Shown: positions 28,100-38,680 of the stretch, one piece after another | Layout of the letters: each line of letters starts with the position of its first letter | Numbering within the stretch: the first letter of the stretch is position 1 | NCBI GenBank assembly: GCA_026224775.1 | Contig: JAMFRP010000040.1 | Location: forward strand, 1-64,000 | Source: Bacteroidota bacterium | GTDB taxonomy: Bacteria; Bacteroidota; Bacteroidia; Sphingobacteriales; Sphingobacteriaceae | Direction of reading: 5' to 3' | Length of the DNA stretch: 64,000 nucleotides | Notes under the pieces: model-generated | Databases searched by the model: none | The model's input: the letters and a program-made list of their open reading frames with translations, nothing else | What the model was told of the DNA's origin: nothing | Translations under genes and position numbers: made by a program

Positions 28100-29212
28100 T
28101 TACGGATGAAGTTTTATCACTAATACCACTTCATATATATCTTCTGTTTCTTTTATATCCAAACTATAGTATCCTTGGTATTCCAATTCCAACCTCCGTC
28201 GCACATTCGATAGCCCTATTCCACTACTTTTACTATTCGTTATTCGACTTTCGGCAGTTAACGAGGGTTTGTTATTCACTATCCGGAATGTTAAGAGCCC
28301 TCTTTCTTCTACCATCTCTATATTTACCCACATTTTTTTTATGCTGGCATTAATCCCATGCTTAAATGCATTTTCAATAAAATTAACCAAAATTAAAGGT
28401 GTTATTAACCGTTCTCCATTTTCAATTTTTTCAAAGTCGTAATTAATTTGCGCCTGGCTTTCGTTATGGCGAATTTTTTCGAGGAGGATATAATTCGTTA
28501 AAAAAACAATTTCTTCCTTAAGCGTAACATTATCTTTTTTACTATCATGAACAGTAAAGCGTAGCAGGTTTGATAGTTGCAATACAGCCTCGCTTGCCGG
28601 TTCATTATCAATAACCAAACCATATATATTATTCAAAGAGTTGAATAAAAAATGTGGTTGTATTTGCGCACGTAGAAAGTTTATTTCCATCGTGTTTTTT
28701 TCTTTGATAATAGCTGACTTCTCTTGCAAATTCTCATAGAAATCTTTGATAATTTTAATGCCAACCCCAGGCACGATATACCAAATTGTATTTATTAATA
28801 CCCATAATGCCGAATTATAAGAAAATATTTTAGTGAAACTATTAACTCCAAAATGCTGATATTCAAGCGCAATTATACTACTTTCGGGGTGCAATGCTTT
28901 TAACGCCATTAAAATTATCGTTGCCCCCATTATCAAAGTTAAATACACTAACAACAAATTTATAAATACAATACCCCACTTTCTTTTTCTAACATGAGGG
29001 ATCGTGAAAATGGTAAGAAAATAATGTATCAAAAAAATTATAAATATATCCCCAAAAGAAAATAATACATTTATCGTATTAAACAGGTTCGTTTTAAATG
29101 AAAGCCCATTAACAAACAGCATGAAAAAATAACAGGCAATCCAATAAAAAATATGTGTTATAATTTTTATCGATTGACTGTGATAAATAGAAAATTTGTT
29201 ACTGCTCAACAT
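28100..29212 (-). CDS. LytS/YehU-type sensor histidine kinase
   Basis: 370 aa; TM segments, FLRAQIQPHFLFNSLNNIYGLV, LILVNFIENAFKHGI, SGIGLSNVRRRLEL. Confidence 0.93.
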   Translation of the reverse strand: MLSSNKFSIYHSQSIKIITHIFYWIACYFFMLFVNGLSFKTNLFNTINVLFSFGDIFIIFLIHYFLTIFTIPHVRKRKWGIVFINLLLVYLTLIMGATIILMALKALHPESSIIALEYQHFGVNSFTKIFSYNSALWVLINTIWYIVPGVGIKIIKDFYENLQEKSAIIKEKNTMEINFLRAQIQPHFLFNSLNNIYGLVIDNEPASEAVLQLSNLLRFTVHDSKKDNVTLKEEIVFLTNYILLEKIRHNESQAQINYDFEKIENGERLITPLILVNFIENAFKHGINASIKKMWVNIEMVEERGLLTFRIVNNKPSLTAESRITNSKSSGIGLSNVRRRLELEYQGYYSLDIKETEDIYEVVLVIKLHP

Positions 29213-32200
29213 TTGTTTGATATATTAATTGACTATAATATTTCCTACAAAAGTGGTAAGCCATATATTCCATAAGTCTCTGCTCAGTGGCGAACCATCG
29301 ATTAATACTCATGTGTATGTAGCTGGCAAGGTTTTCTATACTTAATGGTAATTTCTTTAATGCCTCATTTCTTTTTCCAAATGCAAAGTCGTATTTATTA
29401 TCTGTTAAAAAAGGCAGTATTAATGGCTTCCAGTTTCTATATTGTAAATCCAATTGCAGTTTTATATTGCTATCAAATTCTTGGGCAAATGCTTCGGACA
29501 TTCTTTGGCAAAAATCATTTTTTTCCTCTAAAGACAGATCAGATAACCAGTTATCTATGTTTTTAAGTGCCGTCAAAAATCTTATTTGCTCATCCTCCTC
29601 AAATATCTCGTCCTCCAAACAAGTAAGAAATAAAGTGCTGTCATGAAAAAAAAGCTCCTCACTTTTTAATATTTCATCTACACCATAACGCTCTATTTCT
29701 CTTTCATAAGTATCCATCTGGACTTTCCATACCGTTCCATTAGCAAGAAAAGGGCTGAGCAAGTTGTAAACACGGCTAATGGATGTTGCATACTGCTCCC
29801 CCTTCGCATAATCTGTTAAATGCAAACGCAGTCGGATATGATAATGTGGATCGGTATAACGAATAAAAAAGGCCTTGCTTATATCCCCATCGTTTAACAA
29901 CGAATTGATAACCGGTTTTATGACCTTTAACAGAATATCATCTGACGCATATGCTCCGCAATATATTTTAAAATACAACCATTCGCTACCGGGTTCAAAG
30001 GTTCGTTGTATGTTGTGACTTTCATCCCCCTCTACCGGACGAATGCTGACAGGATTTCTTTTAGATAAAGGTAAAATAAATTGATGTATAGTAAATTGTT
30101 CCATTGTGTTGTGGTTAATTGCATCGCCATGTAACCATTCAACAAGTTTCACTACCGTACATGCTTTTATTTCACTTAGCAGAAGTAATAGGTAACTATC
30201 ATTTGAAATATCTATAAACAACTCATTATCTCCTTCGGTAAAACACACAAACCGTGGAACATGCCAGTTTTCAAAAAACAGGCGAAGCACAGTCAATGGG
30301 TTTTCAGCCTGCATAATTGCTTTAATATCAGTTTCACGCAAAAACCAACAAGCAGGATGTAAAATAAACTTTCCGTAGCGCAAACGCGGTAAAAAACGTT
30401 TGATGTTAGCATGCGTTCCCCAATTAATCTCAAACCCGGGTATTCCTTGATGCTGAATTGCCGCCAAAAACTTATATATTGAAGCTGTACTATTAGAATA
30501 GTTATGTGCATTGGATAATCGTGGCACAACCCGTTTATTCCATTTTTTTGATCTAATTACAATTTCATCTTGTCGTATAGATACCAAAAGGTCGTCGATA
30601 AGCAAGTGGTTTTGAACATCCAAAATACTGGATGCCAAATAGGGGATTTCGTACTTTGAAAGTATTTGCCTTCGCGCAATATTACCACTCCTGCCATCGG
30701 GAATATGTATTATTTCGGCAAAAATAATTTCTTTATTCATTCTTGCTTCTGTATCTGCAATATCTTTGCACAGGTTACTTATTCTATCGTCCATATAACC
30801 AAACCTACCCAACAGTATATTTGCGTGAGCACCACCAACGCTTTGCAGCAAGATATCTCCAAAAGGAAGTAATTTCCCCATAATGGCAAAATGGTTTGCG
30901 AGCTGATCTGATTTGTCGGTAAAATCTTTCAAATCTTTGTCGCTTATTAGAATGCCTTCTTTAAAAAGGTCGAGGTTTAAATCCTCTATTTTATCCTGTA
31001 ACCAAGGGTGGCATTTCCCCGGACCCGTTTTTGCTGTCTTTTTAAGCGCAACATCCAATTTCTCAATTAATGAATTATGTAGAACATTGCCAATACCATT
31101 AACTGGAGGAAATCCTATACCAAATTCAGCATCCAACGCTTCTGCCAATGAAACTTCACGGGTAGCATATTTTTCTTTAAAAAGGATTTTAAATTGGCCA
31201 AGTGGTGTTTCTTGCGATGTAATGTTGGCGGAAAGTTTGCCCAACATAATACTGGCTTTACTTAATTTACTCAAGTCTGATTTTGGAAAATAAAATTCCG
31301 AAGGAATTGATTGCTTTAAATCGGCATGGAAGAGATGGCCTTGGGTTATTTCGATTCCAAATTTGCCTAAAGTATTTTCTAAATCTTCTATTTCTTTTAT
31401 TGGTAAAATGCCTATTTGAAGTTTCTTGAACTGCTCTAAAATATTTGATATAGAAGAAAACAGATCAATATATTTAGCTACTTCCACAACACCTCGCTCC
31501 ATTAACCGGTTTAATATTTTCTGAATTCTTCCAAATTCATCTTCTATAGTCAAACCCAACCTCAGTTCACTAACTAAAAATTGTGCGTCTATAAGCCCCT
31601 TTGCAAATTCTTTTGATTCATCATATCCAACCTCTTTTGATACCAAAGAGAAAATTCTATTAATATCTATCAATTCGTTTTTTGATAATTCAATTATTTC
31701 TTCCAGCAGATCAGTTCGCTCAATTGAACTTACCTGATACTGGCATTTTCCACTATCAATAATTGATTCTAAATAACGATAATGGTTTGGAAGGCAATAC
31801 AGTGAGTTGTTGATGTGATAACGCAAATGAGCCCATATTACTGTATCTGTTTCTATCTGTCGAACTATCTGTTGCAATAATCCTATATCTATCCGCACTA
31901 TTCGCTCTTTTACCTCATCTATAAATTTTTCACTGGCTCCTATATCTGCTACTGTACACCCTGCATATATGCCGTAAGGTGTACACCTTGTACTTGCACG
32001 TATAGCATATTTTTTTAACGTATTTAGCAGCCTGTTTTCTTTTAAGGAGCTAATATTTCCGTTTTTAAATTCCAGAACCGTTTGATATAATTTCGGGGAA
32101 CTCCAGTAGATGCCTTCAATGAAATCAGGATCCTCAAGCAGGCGCAAAACAACGTCATCCAGCTTTAGCGTTTTGCCGTCCAAGTTAAATAAGCCTCGGT

Positions 32201-32273
32201 ATGAGTATAAGGGAGTTCTAATTAGAATTTTGCCAAAATCTTTAAATATTGCCTCTTGCATACATATAAACAC
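29199..32273 (-). CDS. Full-length LanB-type lantibiotic dehydratase (glutamylation and C-terminal SpaB_C/elimination domains)
   Basis: 1024 aa; RASTRCTPYGIYAGC, RFGYMDDRIS, C-terminal SEWLYFKIYCGAYASDDILL...FFIRYTDPHYHIRLRLHL. Confidence 0.92.
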   Translation of the reverse strand: MFICMQEAIFKDFGKILIRTPLYSYRGLFNLDGKTLKLDDVVLRLLEDPDFIEGIYWSSPKLYQTVLEFKNGNISSLKENRLLNTLKKYAIRASTRCTPYGIYAGCTVADIGASEKFIDEVKERIVRIDIGLLQQIVRQIETDTVIWAHLRYHINNSLYCLPNHYRYLESIIDSGKCQYQVSSIERTDLLEEIIELSKNELIDINRIFSLVSKEVGYDESKEFAKGLIDAQFLVSELRLGLTIEDEFGRIQKILNRLMERGVVEVAKYIDLFSSISNILEQFKKLQIGILPIKEIEDLENTLGKFGIEITQGHLFHADLKQSIPSEFYFPKSDLSKLSKASIMLGKLSANITSQETPLGQFKILFKEKYATREVSLAEALDAEFGIGFPPVNGIGNVLHNSLIEKLDVALKKTAKTGPGKCHPWLQDKIEDLNLDLFKEGILISDKDLKDFTDKSDQLANHFAIMGKLLPFGDILLQSVGGAHANILLGRFGYMDDRISNLCKDIADTEARMNKEIIFAEIIHIPDGRSGNIARRQILSKYEIPYLASSILDVQNHLLIDDLLVSIRQDEIVIRSKKWNKRVVPRLSNAHNYSNSTASIYKFLAAIQHQGIPGFEINWGTHANIKRFLPRLRYGKFILHPACWFLRETDIKAIMQAENPLTVLRLFFENWHVPRFVCFTEGDNELFIDISNDSYLLLLLSEIKACTVVKLVEWLHGDAINHNTMEQFTIHQFILPLSKRNPVSIRPVEGDESHNIQRTFEPGSEWLYFKIYCGAYASDDILLKVIKPVINSLLNDGDISKAFFIRYTDPHYHIRLRLHLTDYAKGEQYATSISRVYNLLSPFLANGTVWKVQMDTYEREIERYGVDEILKSEELFFHDSTLFLTCLEDEIFEEDEQIRFLTALKNIDNWLSDLSLEEKNDFCQRMSEAFAQEFDSNIKLQLDLQYRNWKPLILPFLTDNKYDFAFGKRNEALKKLPLSIENLASYIHMSINRWFATEQRLMEYMAYHFCRKYYSQLIYQTNVEQ

Positions 32274-32399
32274 ATCCTGTTACACCGCAAATTAGTTAAA
32301 GTTCATAAATAAACAATAATTTGAGGTATGCATAAAAACTTAATAATTACCACTGAAAAACCATTGAAAATTCACGCTATCTGAAAATGTGAATCGTTC

Positions 32400-33128
32400 T
32401 CAATGAAAAATACTACCAAAAATCCTTTGAAAAATGCTCCTATCGTTTAAAAGTATCTCTCCGCTTCCTTCCATTACTGGCACTATCGGGATTTCTTTAT
32501 TTTCGGAAGTAATTATCTTTGTACTGTTCAATTTAACATAGGCCTGATGCTCGCCATCCATCTGGATGGGCAGAATAGAACTTACGTGGCCTTCTAAAAA
32601 ACCATATTCGCTACTTGGGAAATCGGTTAGTTCTATTTTTACAGCTTGCCCTACTCTCACATCGCCCGCTCCTTTATTATCATATTTTATTTTAATTTCA
32701 ACTTTTGATGATTTAGGAACCACCCATATTAATTGATCTAGCGTGTTTTTTTCATCTATCCCCTTGGATATGTATATTTTTCCTGCCATTGGTGTAATGG
32801 TGGCAATGCTTTTCCCTGTATTTTTATCGAGGTGTATTAGAAGGGTATCCCCAGGTACAACCTGATCACCCTCTTTTACAAGAAACTTAAATTCCTGGCT
32901 GGCATCGTCTCTTCTTACTGTTACCTTTCCAGGTTGCTCTGTTGCTTGTATCAATACCTTTGCCACCAAGGTATCAGGGTAACTTATAAAATTGGATATA
33001 AATAAGCCCAATATACCAACAGCGAACAAAACGGTAATGCCCCATTGTATTATCCATGCAGGCACATTGCCTACAATCTCTTCCATTTCATTGCTCCTAA
33101 CTTCTAAGAGCGGATCATTTTCTGGCAT
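32400..33128 (-). CDS. HlyD-like membrane fusion/secretion protein
   Basis: 242 aa; single N-terminal TM then KVLIQATEQPGKVTVRRDD...VKEGDQVVPGDTLL; follows the C39 ABC transporter. Confidence 0.8.
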   Translation of the reverse strand: MPENDPLLEVRSNEMEEIVGNVPAWIIQWGITVLFAVGILGLFISNFISYPDTLVAKVLIQATEQPGKVTVRRDDASQEFKFLVKEGDQVVPGDTLLIHLDKNTGKSIATITPMAGKIYISKGIDEKNTLDQLIWVVPKSSKVEIKIKYDNKGAGDVRVGQAVKIELTDFPSSEYGFLEGHVSSILPIQMDGEHQAYVKLNSTKIITSENKEIPIVPVMEGSGEILLNDRSIFQRIFGSIFH

Positions 33129-33147
33129 GTTTCCTTATTTAAGTTAT

Positions 33148-35448
33148 TTAAGCGGCGCCTAATTCTAACTGATTTTTAACCAATTCAAAATAATACCCTT
33201 TCTGCGATGTCAATGTTGAATGATGTCCTTCCTCCACAATTTCTCCGTCTTTCATTACGATGATCTGGTCGGCATTTTTTACTGTGCTTAATCGATGGGC
33301 GATAACAATAACTGTTCTTCCCTGGTAAAACTGGTTTAAGTTTTCCATAATTACTTTCTCATTATTGGCATCCAGCGCGCTTGTTGCTTCGTCAAAAAAT
33401 AAATATTTCGGATCTTTGTAAACCGCACGCGCTATAAACATCCTTTGTTTTTGCCCACCGCTCAGGCCAGATCCGCTATTTCCGATACGTGTGTTAAAAC
33501 CTAAAGGAAGTTTTGCAATATAGGTATGCAGATTGGCTATCCGCACTGCATCATAAAGCCTTTCCTCATGTATCCGTTCCCCGTCTACTGCAATATTTCT
33601 TGCTATAGAATCTGAAAAAACAAAACCATCCTGCATAACGGTACCCGAATTTTGACGCCATAATTGAGCAGAAATATCCTGTAAATTTAGCCCGTCAATC
33701 AAAATTTGTCCATCTGTTGGCGGATAGAATTTCAATAACAATTTCAGCAAAGTTGTTTTTCCGCTACCGCTCGCGCCAACAATCGCAGTCACTTTACCTT
33801 TTGGGATATGAACATTTATGCTTTTGAGTACCAATGGACTTTTGGGTGGGCCATACCTGAAAGATAGGTTAGAAATTGTAATTCCTTCTCCTACATTTTC
33901 ACGCATGTTTTTAGCAAATATTTCGTGGTTTAAATAAAGTGAATCGGAACTATTCTCCGGAGCTCTGGGAAAATTGTTTTCATTATAGCCAATCAGGTCC
34001 TCACTGGCTTCCTCGTCTGGCCGGCTATGAATTTCATTCAATCTGTCAAGGCTTATCTTAGCATCCTGAACACTTTTTATAAATAATATAATTTGGTTTA
34101 AGGGGCTATTCATTTGTCCAACGATATAGGAGATGCTCAACATTACGCCAATGGTTATTTTTTGGTCTATAACCAATCGGGCAGCTAAATAGCTAATAAA
34201 TATATTCTTAAGTTGTGTAAAAAAAGAGGAGCCTATTTCCTGATACTGCTCCAATGCCAAACTCTTGATATTTACTTTAAATAACTTTGCCTGAATACGC
34301 TCCCATTCCCATCTGCGTGCTTTTTGACTATTATATAGCTTTATCTCCTGCATGCCGGTGATAATTTCAAATACACTATTCTGGTTTTCTCTTGACCTTT
34401 GAAACCTGTTGTAATCAATATTCTTTCTTCGTTTTAAAAACATGGAAACCCAAACGACAGATAAAACACTTCCAGCGCCAAATACTAATAATAGCTGAAC
34501 ATTATAAATTGACAATATAAAGGAGAAAACAAAAAGGTTGATTACCGAAAATAACGTACTTAAAGTAGATCCTGTGAGAAAAGCTTCAATTCTATGATGG
34601 TCATTAATACGCTGGGTAATATCACCTACATTTTTCGATTCAAAAAAATTGATAGGAAGTTTCATTAACTTAATCAAGAAATTGGAGATAATACTAATGC
34701 TTATGCGCGTGCTTATATGCAGCAATATCCAGTTTCTTATCAGATCAACAGCTATACCTCCCAAAAACAAAAGCAACTGAGAGAGCAATATAAGATGAAT
34801 AAAACTTACATTCTTTCGGTTTACGCCAAAGTCAACTAAGCTTTGCGTAAGAAACGGAAAGCACATGCTTATAAGGCTTGCAAGTAGCATACCTAAAATA
34901 AGCTGAATAAAATAGCGTTTATAAGGCCTTAAATATTGTAGCAAAAAGCCAAATCCATTTTTCGTTTTTTGTACGCCCTCTTCGTTCCGATAAAAATCAG
35001 GCGTGGGTTCCAGCAACAAGGCGATACCTTTTTTATCAACCGAACTGATCCAGCATTTTTCAAAAACATCTTTTTCTACCCGTACAAGGTTATGCCCAGG
35101 ATCGGCAATCACCACCCGCTCGACAGATCGGAAAAGCGATTTTTTTTCAAAGGCATAGATAACAACAAAGTGCTCCTGGTTCCAGTGTAGTACACAGGGT
35201 AGCGGTACATGCTCCGAAAGCTGCTCGTAGGTTACCTTTGCCACCAATGTTTTAAAACCTATCTTTTCAGCAGCCTCGCTCAATCCAAGCAAACTCACAC
35301 CATTTTTAGTAATGTAAGAGTTTGCCCTAAGGTAATCCAAGGAATACTCTTCTCCATAAAACGAAGCGATCATCCGCAAGCAGGTTGGGCCACAATCCAT
35401 ATAATCTAACTGCTTGTAGAACCTGAATTTTTTACTGAAAAATGCCAT
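33148..35448 (-). CDS. Peptidase-containing (C39) ABC transporter / bacteriocin exporter
   Basis: 766 aa; QLDYMDCGPTCLRMIASFYG + HWNQEHFVVIYAF, ABC Walker A GASGSGKTT, SGGQKQR, DEATSALD. Confidence 0.95.
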   Translation of the reverse strand: MAFFSKKFRFYKQLDYMDCGPTCLRMIASFYGEEYSLDYLRANSYITKNGVSLLGLSEAAEKIGFKTLVAKVTYEQLSEHVPLPCVLHWNQEHFVVIYAFEKKSLFRSVERVVIADPGHNLVRVEKDVFEKCWISSVDKKGIALLLEPTPDFYRNEEGVQKTKNGFGFLLQYLRPYKRYFIQLILGMLLASLISMCFPFLTQSLVDFGVNRKNVSFIHLILLSQLLLFLGGIAVDLIRNWILLHISTRISISIISNFLIKLMKLPINFFESKNVGDITQRINDHHRIEAFLTGSTLSTLFSVINLFVFSFILSIYNVQLLLVFGAGSVLSVVWVSMFLKRRKNIDYNRFQRSRENQNSVFEIITGMQEIKLYNSQKARRWEWERIQAKLFKVNIKSLALEQYQEIGSSFFTQLKNIFISYLAARLVIDQKITIGVMLSISYIVGQMNSPLNQIILFIKSVQDAKISLDRLNEIHSRPDEEASEDLIGYNENNFPRAPENSSDSLYLNHEIFAKNMRENVGEGITISNLSFRYGPPKSPLVLKSINVHIPKGKVTAIVGASGSGKTTLLKLLLKFYPPTDGQILIDGLNLQDISAQLWRQNSGTVMQDGFVFSDSIARNIAVDGERIHEERLYDAVRIANLHTYIAKLPLGFNTRIGNSGSGLSGGQKQRMFIARAVYKDPKYLFFDEATSALDANNEKVIMENLNQFYQGRTVIVIAHRLSTVKNADQIIVMKDGEIVEEGHHSTLTSQKGYYFELVKNQLELGAA

Positions 35449-35478
35449 TGTTTGACTTGTATTATTATTGCTTGACCG

Positions 35479-35688
35479 TTAATACTTATCCGACTTTAAT
35501 CCGGTAGGCCACTGCCCAACTACAGTTGTGTCTGCATCTCTATGCTTTCCGCCGGTAATACTTTCGCCATCAACCTCTTCAATATCGCCCTTGTTCGGAT
35601 CTTTGGTAATACCAAACTCTTTCAATTTTTCAATATCTACAAGCCCTGTACTACGGCCCGTTGGATTAACTTTTTTTCCCTTTTTCAT
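35479..35688 (-). CDS. Candidate RiPP precursor peptide (69 aa, GG motif)
   Basis: MKKGKKVNPTGRSTGLVDIEKLKEFGITKDPNKGDIEEVDGESITGGKHRDADTTVVGQWPTGLKSDKY; lies in maturase operon. Confidence 0.5.
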   Translation of the reverse strand: MKKGKKVNPTGRSTGLVDIEKLKEFGITKDPNKGDIEEVDGESITGGKHRDADTTVVGQWPTGLKSDKY

Positions 35689-35701
35689 AAATTATTTTGT
35701 T

Positions 35702-35908
35702 TTAACTATGATTAATATCTGTTAATAAATCAGTGGTTTTAAAAGAGCGGTCGGTTGCATTATCATGCTCATATATGGGAGGCTTATACTCTTTAAAGCC
35801 GCCAAAAAGCGTGTTGGCATCTTCTTTGTTTACTTCAAAGCTGGTACACTCCTCTATTACTGGTGGCTCTTTTCTTGTAAAGAGCTTGATTAGATTTTTC
35901 ATATTCAT
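35702..35908 (-). CDS. Candidate RiPP precursor peptide (68 aa, GG motif)
   Basis: MNMKNLIKLFTRKEPPVIEECTSFEVNKEDANTLFGGFKEYKPPIYEHDNATDRSFKTTDLLTDINHS. Confidence 0.5.
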   Translation of the reverse strand: MNMKNLIKLFTRKEPPVIEECTSFEVNKEDANTLFGGFKEYKPPIYEHDNATDRSFKTTDLLTDINHS

Positions 35909-35919
35909 GATTTGTTAGG

Positions 35920-36774
35920 TTATGCAGCAGTAGCTGTTGAATTAATATAATTAACATATTTAAATAGCGTTTTTAACAATGCCTTATCAGCATACTGATT
36001 CTGTGCAAAAAGGAGAATGTTTTCATGAAGTTTATTATGATCATTTGTGAATACATCCGCCATAATTTCAATAAATTTATCAATGGCCATATATTGGGGG
36101 CCGGGTAAAATCGAAGTAAAATCTAATATTGATAACGGCCTTACGAAATCCTCAAGGCATTTTTTTAGTTGTTGTAAATCACCCTCATAATATACAATCA
36201 GTCTATTGCACGTTTCGGCCAGTACCTGAATAGTCATTTTGTACTGATTGATTCTATATAGTTCAAATTCAGTGACTTCATAAATAAAATTATTGCTTTG
36301 AAAATTTTTCGAATGTTCTATAATGGAGGATAAACAATAGATACATTGATCAATTGCTAAAGCAACCTTGTCCATCGAAAAATAGATCCGGCCTAGGTTA
36401 TGATATTGTTGTATTTCGGAAAAAAACAGGTATTGATAATTATTTCTTTGAAGATATTTTAAAGAGTTAATTATCTCGTTAGTACGGCAAATTGCCGGTT
36501 CATAACCCACTATTTTGTATTCATAGTAGGAGATGTTTGGCATGCATAAAGTCGAAATCCAGTGCTTGTTTTGACAAGATTCAAACAAAAAAACACTTTC
36601 TTCAAAATATTTCTTTGCTTCATCTAAAATATTTTGTTTAACAAGGCTGAAACAATGACTGCTGGAATCACTTATTTTTTTAAATTCCTGACGTTGATAA
36701 TTGTCAAATACATTTTCAACTACGAAACCAATAAAAAAACTATATGGGTCATTTAAATAGCTTAGGTTTTCCAT
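35920..36774 (-). CDS. Uncharacterised helical/TPR-like protein of the RiPP cluster
   Basis: 284 aa, helical repeats; sits between rSAM maturase and small peptides. Confidence 0.6.
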   Translation of the reverse strand: MENLSYLNDPYSFFIGFVVENVFDNYQRQEFKKISDSSSHCFSLVKQNILDEAKKYFEESVFLFESCQNKHWISTLCMPNISYYEYKIVGYEPAICRTNEIINSLKYLQRNNYQYLFFSEIQQYHNLGRIYFSMDKVALAIDQCIYCLSSIIEHSKNFQSNNFIYEVTEFELYRINQYKMTIQVLAETCNRLIVYYEGDLQQLKKCLEDFVRPLSILDFTSILPGPQYMAIDKFIEIMADVFTNDHNKLHENILLFAQNQYADKALLKTLFKYVNYINSTATAA

Positions 36775-36784
36775 GTCTGATTAT

Positions 36785-38092
36785 TTATACAGCGGCAAAA
36801 TTTATTTTATGAAAGTATTTTTCTAATACTACTTCCTTTTTTCGTTGTTCATCAAAATTATAGATACAATACTCTTCGCCCTCACTTTCAATGGCGGCCT
36901 GGGAACATCCTCCATTGCAGATAGGCATAATGGGGCAGGAAAAACAAGGCTTGTTTTTGAATTTAATGTTCATTCTATCATGAAACTTTTCATTCCATAC
37001 AATTGAGCCGTCTTCTTTCAAATCTCCCTCTTTGGCATCTGAAGAAAAATTCCTGGCGGTGCATTTAAAAACCTCTCCGTTATAATTAATTGTAGCGTGA
37101 TTTTTTCTATCAGCATAGCAAGATTCCCTTAGTGTATTGGGGATGTCGCCATTTACAGTATGAAAGCCATGTTTTTTAAAAAACAAACGCAGATCCTTTA
37201 CTCTCGTCCCTAATGTTAAATCTTCTTCTTGCCATACTTTATGAAAAGAGATAATTAAATATGGTCTGTATTCTTCTTCAAGCGGCAAAATGTCATATAC
37301 TATATGCTCTAAGTCTTCTAAATTATTTTTCGTAAAGTTAATTCGAAGGTTTACAGGGAGTTTACTACGGGAAAGCGCTAAAATATTATCTATAATTTCG
37401 TCATATGACCCCCGGCTTTTACTAACATATCTTACCTTATAGTGCCGCTCCCTATTGCCATCAAGCGTTATTTGAAAACTGCTAATGTTATATGAATGGA
37501 ATCTGTTGATCATTTTTGCATTGATCAAATAGCCATTGGTGGTAAAACTTGTGTTTAAAACAATATTGTGTTCAGTTAGCAGGTTTGTCGCAAAACTCAT
37601 AATCGGATCAATAACCCGATCAAAGTACAATAGTGGCTCGCCGCCAAACCATGAGATAATAAATTTTTTTATTCGCGGCATATTTTGAACAACACTTTCA
37701 ATATGCTTCATAACTCCGCTAATAGTTTGCTCCTCCATTTTAGAGTCTTTTATATGCGACTCATAGCAATACCAACATTTGAAATTGCAATTCATGGTGG
37801 GGTTGATAATTAACCGGTATAAGGTATCATCATCCTGGTCAATTTTTGCCTGTAAATCTTTTACTTTTTGTATTTCATCTATACCGTCACTTATCACGAA
37901 ACCTTTTTCTATCATATCTATGTACAGAACCGGTGCATAGATTAACAAATCATCAATATTGCCATTAATTTTGGCCGACTCTATTAAATCATTATATAAA
38001 GGATCAACCGGCAAAAAATGATTGGTAAATGAATTATATAGGATAATAGAATTGTCGTATACAATCGTGTTGTTAAACTGGCTTAGTTTCAT
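36785..38092 (-). CDS. Radical SAM/SPASM peptide maturase
   Basis: 435 aa; MNCNFKCWYCYE (CxxxCxxC), SWFGGEPLL, C-terminal SPASM CxxCpxxpxCxGGC (PCFSCPIMPICNGGCSQA). Confidence 0.93.
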   Translation of the reverse strand: MKLSQFNNTIVYDNSIILYNSFTNHFLPVDPLYNDLIESAKINGNIDDLLIYAPVLYIDMIEKGFVISDGIDEIQKVKDLQAKIDQDDDTLYRLIINPTMNCNFKCWYCYESHIKDSKMEEQTISGVMKHIESVVQNMPRIKKFIISWFGGEPLLYFDRVIDPIMSFATNLLTEHNIVLNTSFTTNGYLINAKMINRFHSYNISSFQITLDGNRERHYKVRYVSKSRGSYDEIIDNILALSRSKLPVNLRINFTKNNLEDLEHIVYDILPLEEEYRPYLIISFHKVWQEEDLTLGTRVKDLRLFFKKHGFHTVNGDIPNTLRESCYADRKNHATINYNGEVFKCTARNFSSDAKEGDLKEDGSIVWNEKFHDRMNIKFKNKPCFSCPIMPICNGGCSQAAIESEGEEYCIYNFDEQRKKEVVLEKYFHKINFAAV

Positions 38093-38630
38093 CTGTTAAA
38101 AATTTTTTTAGTAAAGGAATTATAGTTTTTAATGATGCCATAGCACCAAAAGATTCGCTGGAAGTGCTTATTGAGACGCCTCGTTCAGGTTCTACAAAAA
38201 AATAGCCGTGATCCTGAATTTTTTGTATATTCATCTGTACGGGTTTACTAAACCACATACGCTCATTTGTAGATGGAACAAAAAGAACAGGAGATGTTGC
38301 CGCAATAATAGAAGTGGAAATAAGATCGTCACATATTCCCCATGCGGCTTTCGCAATAATATTTGCTGTGGCAGGTATCACCAGAATAATATCTGCATCC
38401 TGGGTACACTGCATATGGGGAACTAATCCATTTGGCATTGAATCGTAAGTGTCTGTATAAACTTCATTTCCCGAATACAACTTTAGTGAATAGGGGGTCA
38501 CGAATTTGGTCGCATTTTTTGAAAGCATAACGATAACTCTAACATCCAATTCTCTACGAATGCTCATAATATAGGAAGGTAGTGAAGCTGCCGCCACTGA
38601 CCCGGTTATACAAATCAAGATCGTTTTCAT
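38073..38630 (-). CDS. HFCD-family flavoprotein Cys decarboxylase (LanD/EpiD-like)
   Basis: 185 aa; ICITGSVAA, VPHMQC (catalytic His), PATANIIAKAAWGICDDLIS (PASANT-type motif), PSTNERMW. Confidence 0.85.
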   Translation of the reverse strand: MKTILICITGSVAAASLPSYIMSIRRELDVRVIVMLSKNATKFVTPYSLKLYSGNEVYTDTYDSMPNGLVPHMQCTQDADIILVIPATANIIAKAAWGICDDLISTSIIAATSPVLFVPSTNERMWFSKPVQMNIQKIQDHGYFFVEPERGVSISTSSESFGAMASLKTIIPLLKKFLTDETKPV

Positions 38631-38680
38631 TTATAGAGATGTATCAGATATAAAAAATATTTATAGAATTAATCATTACA

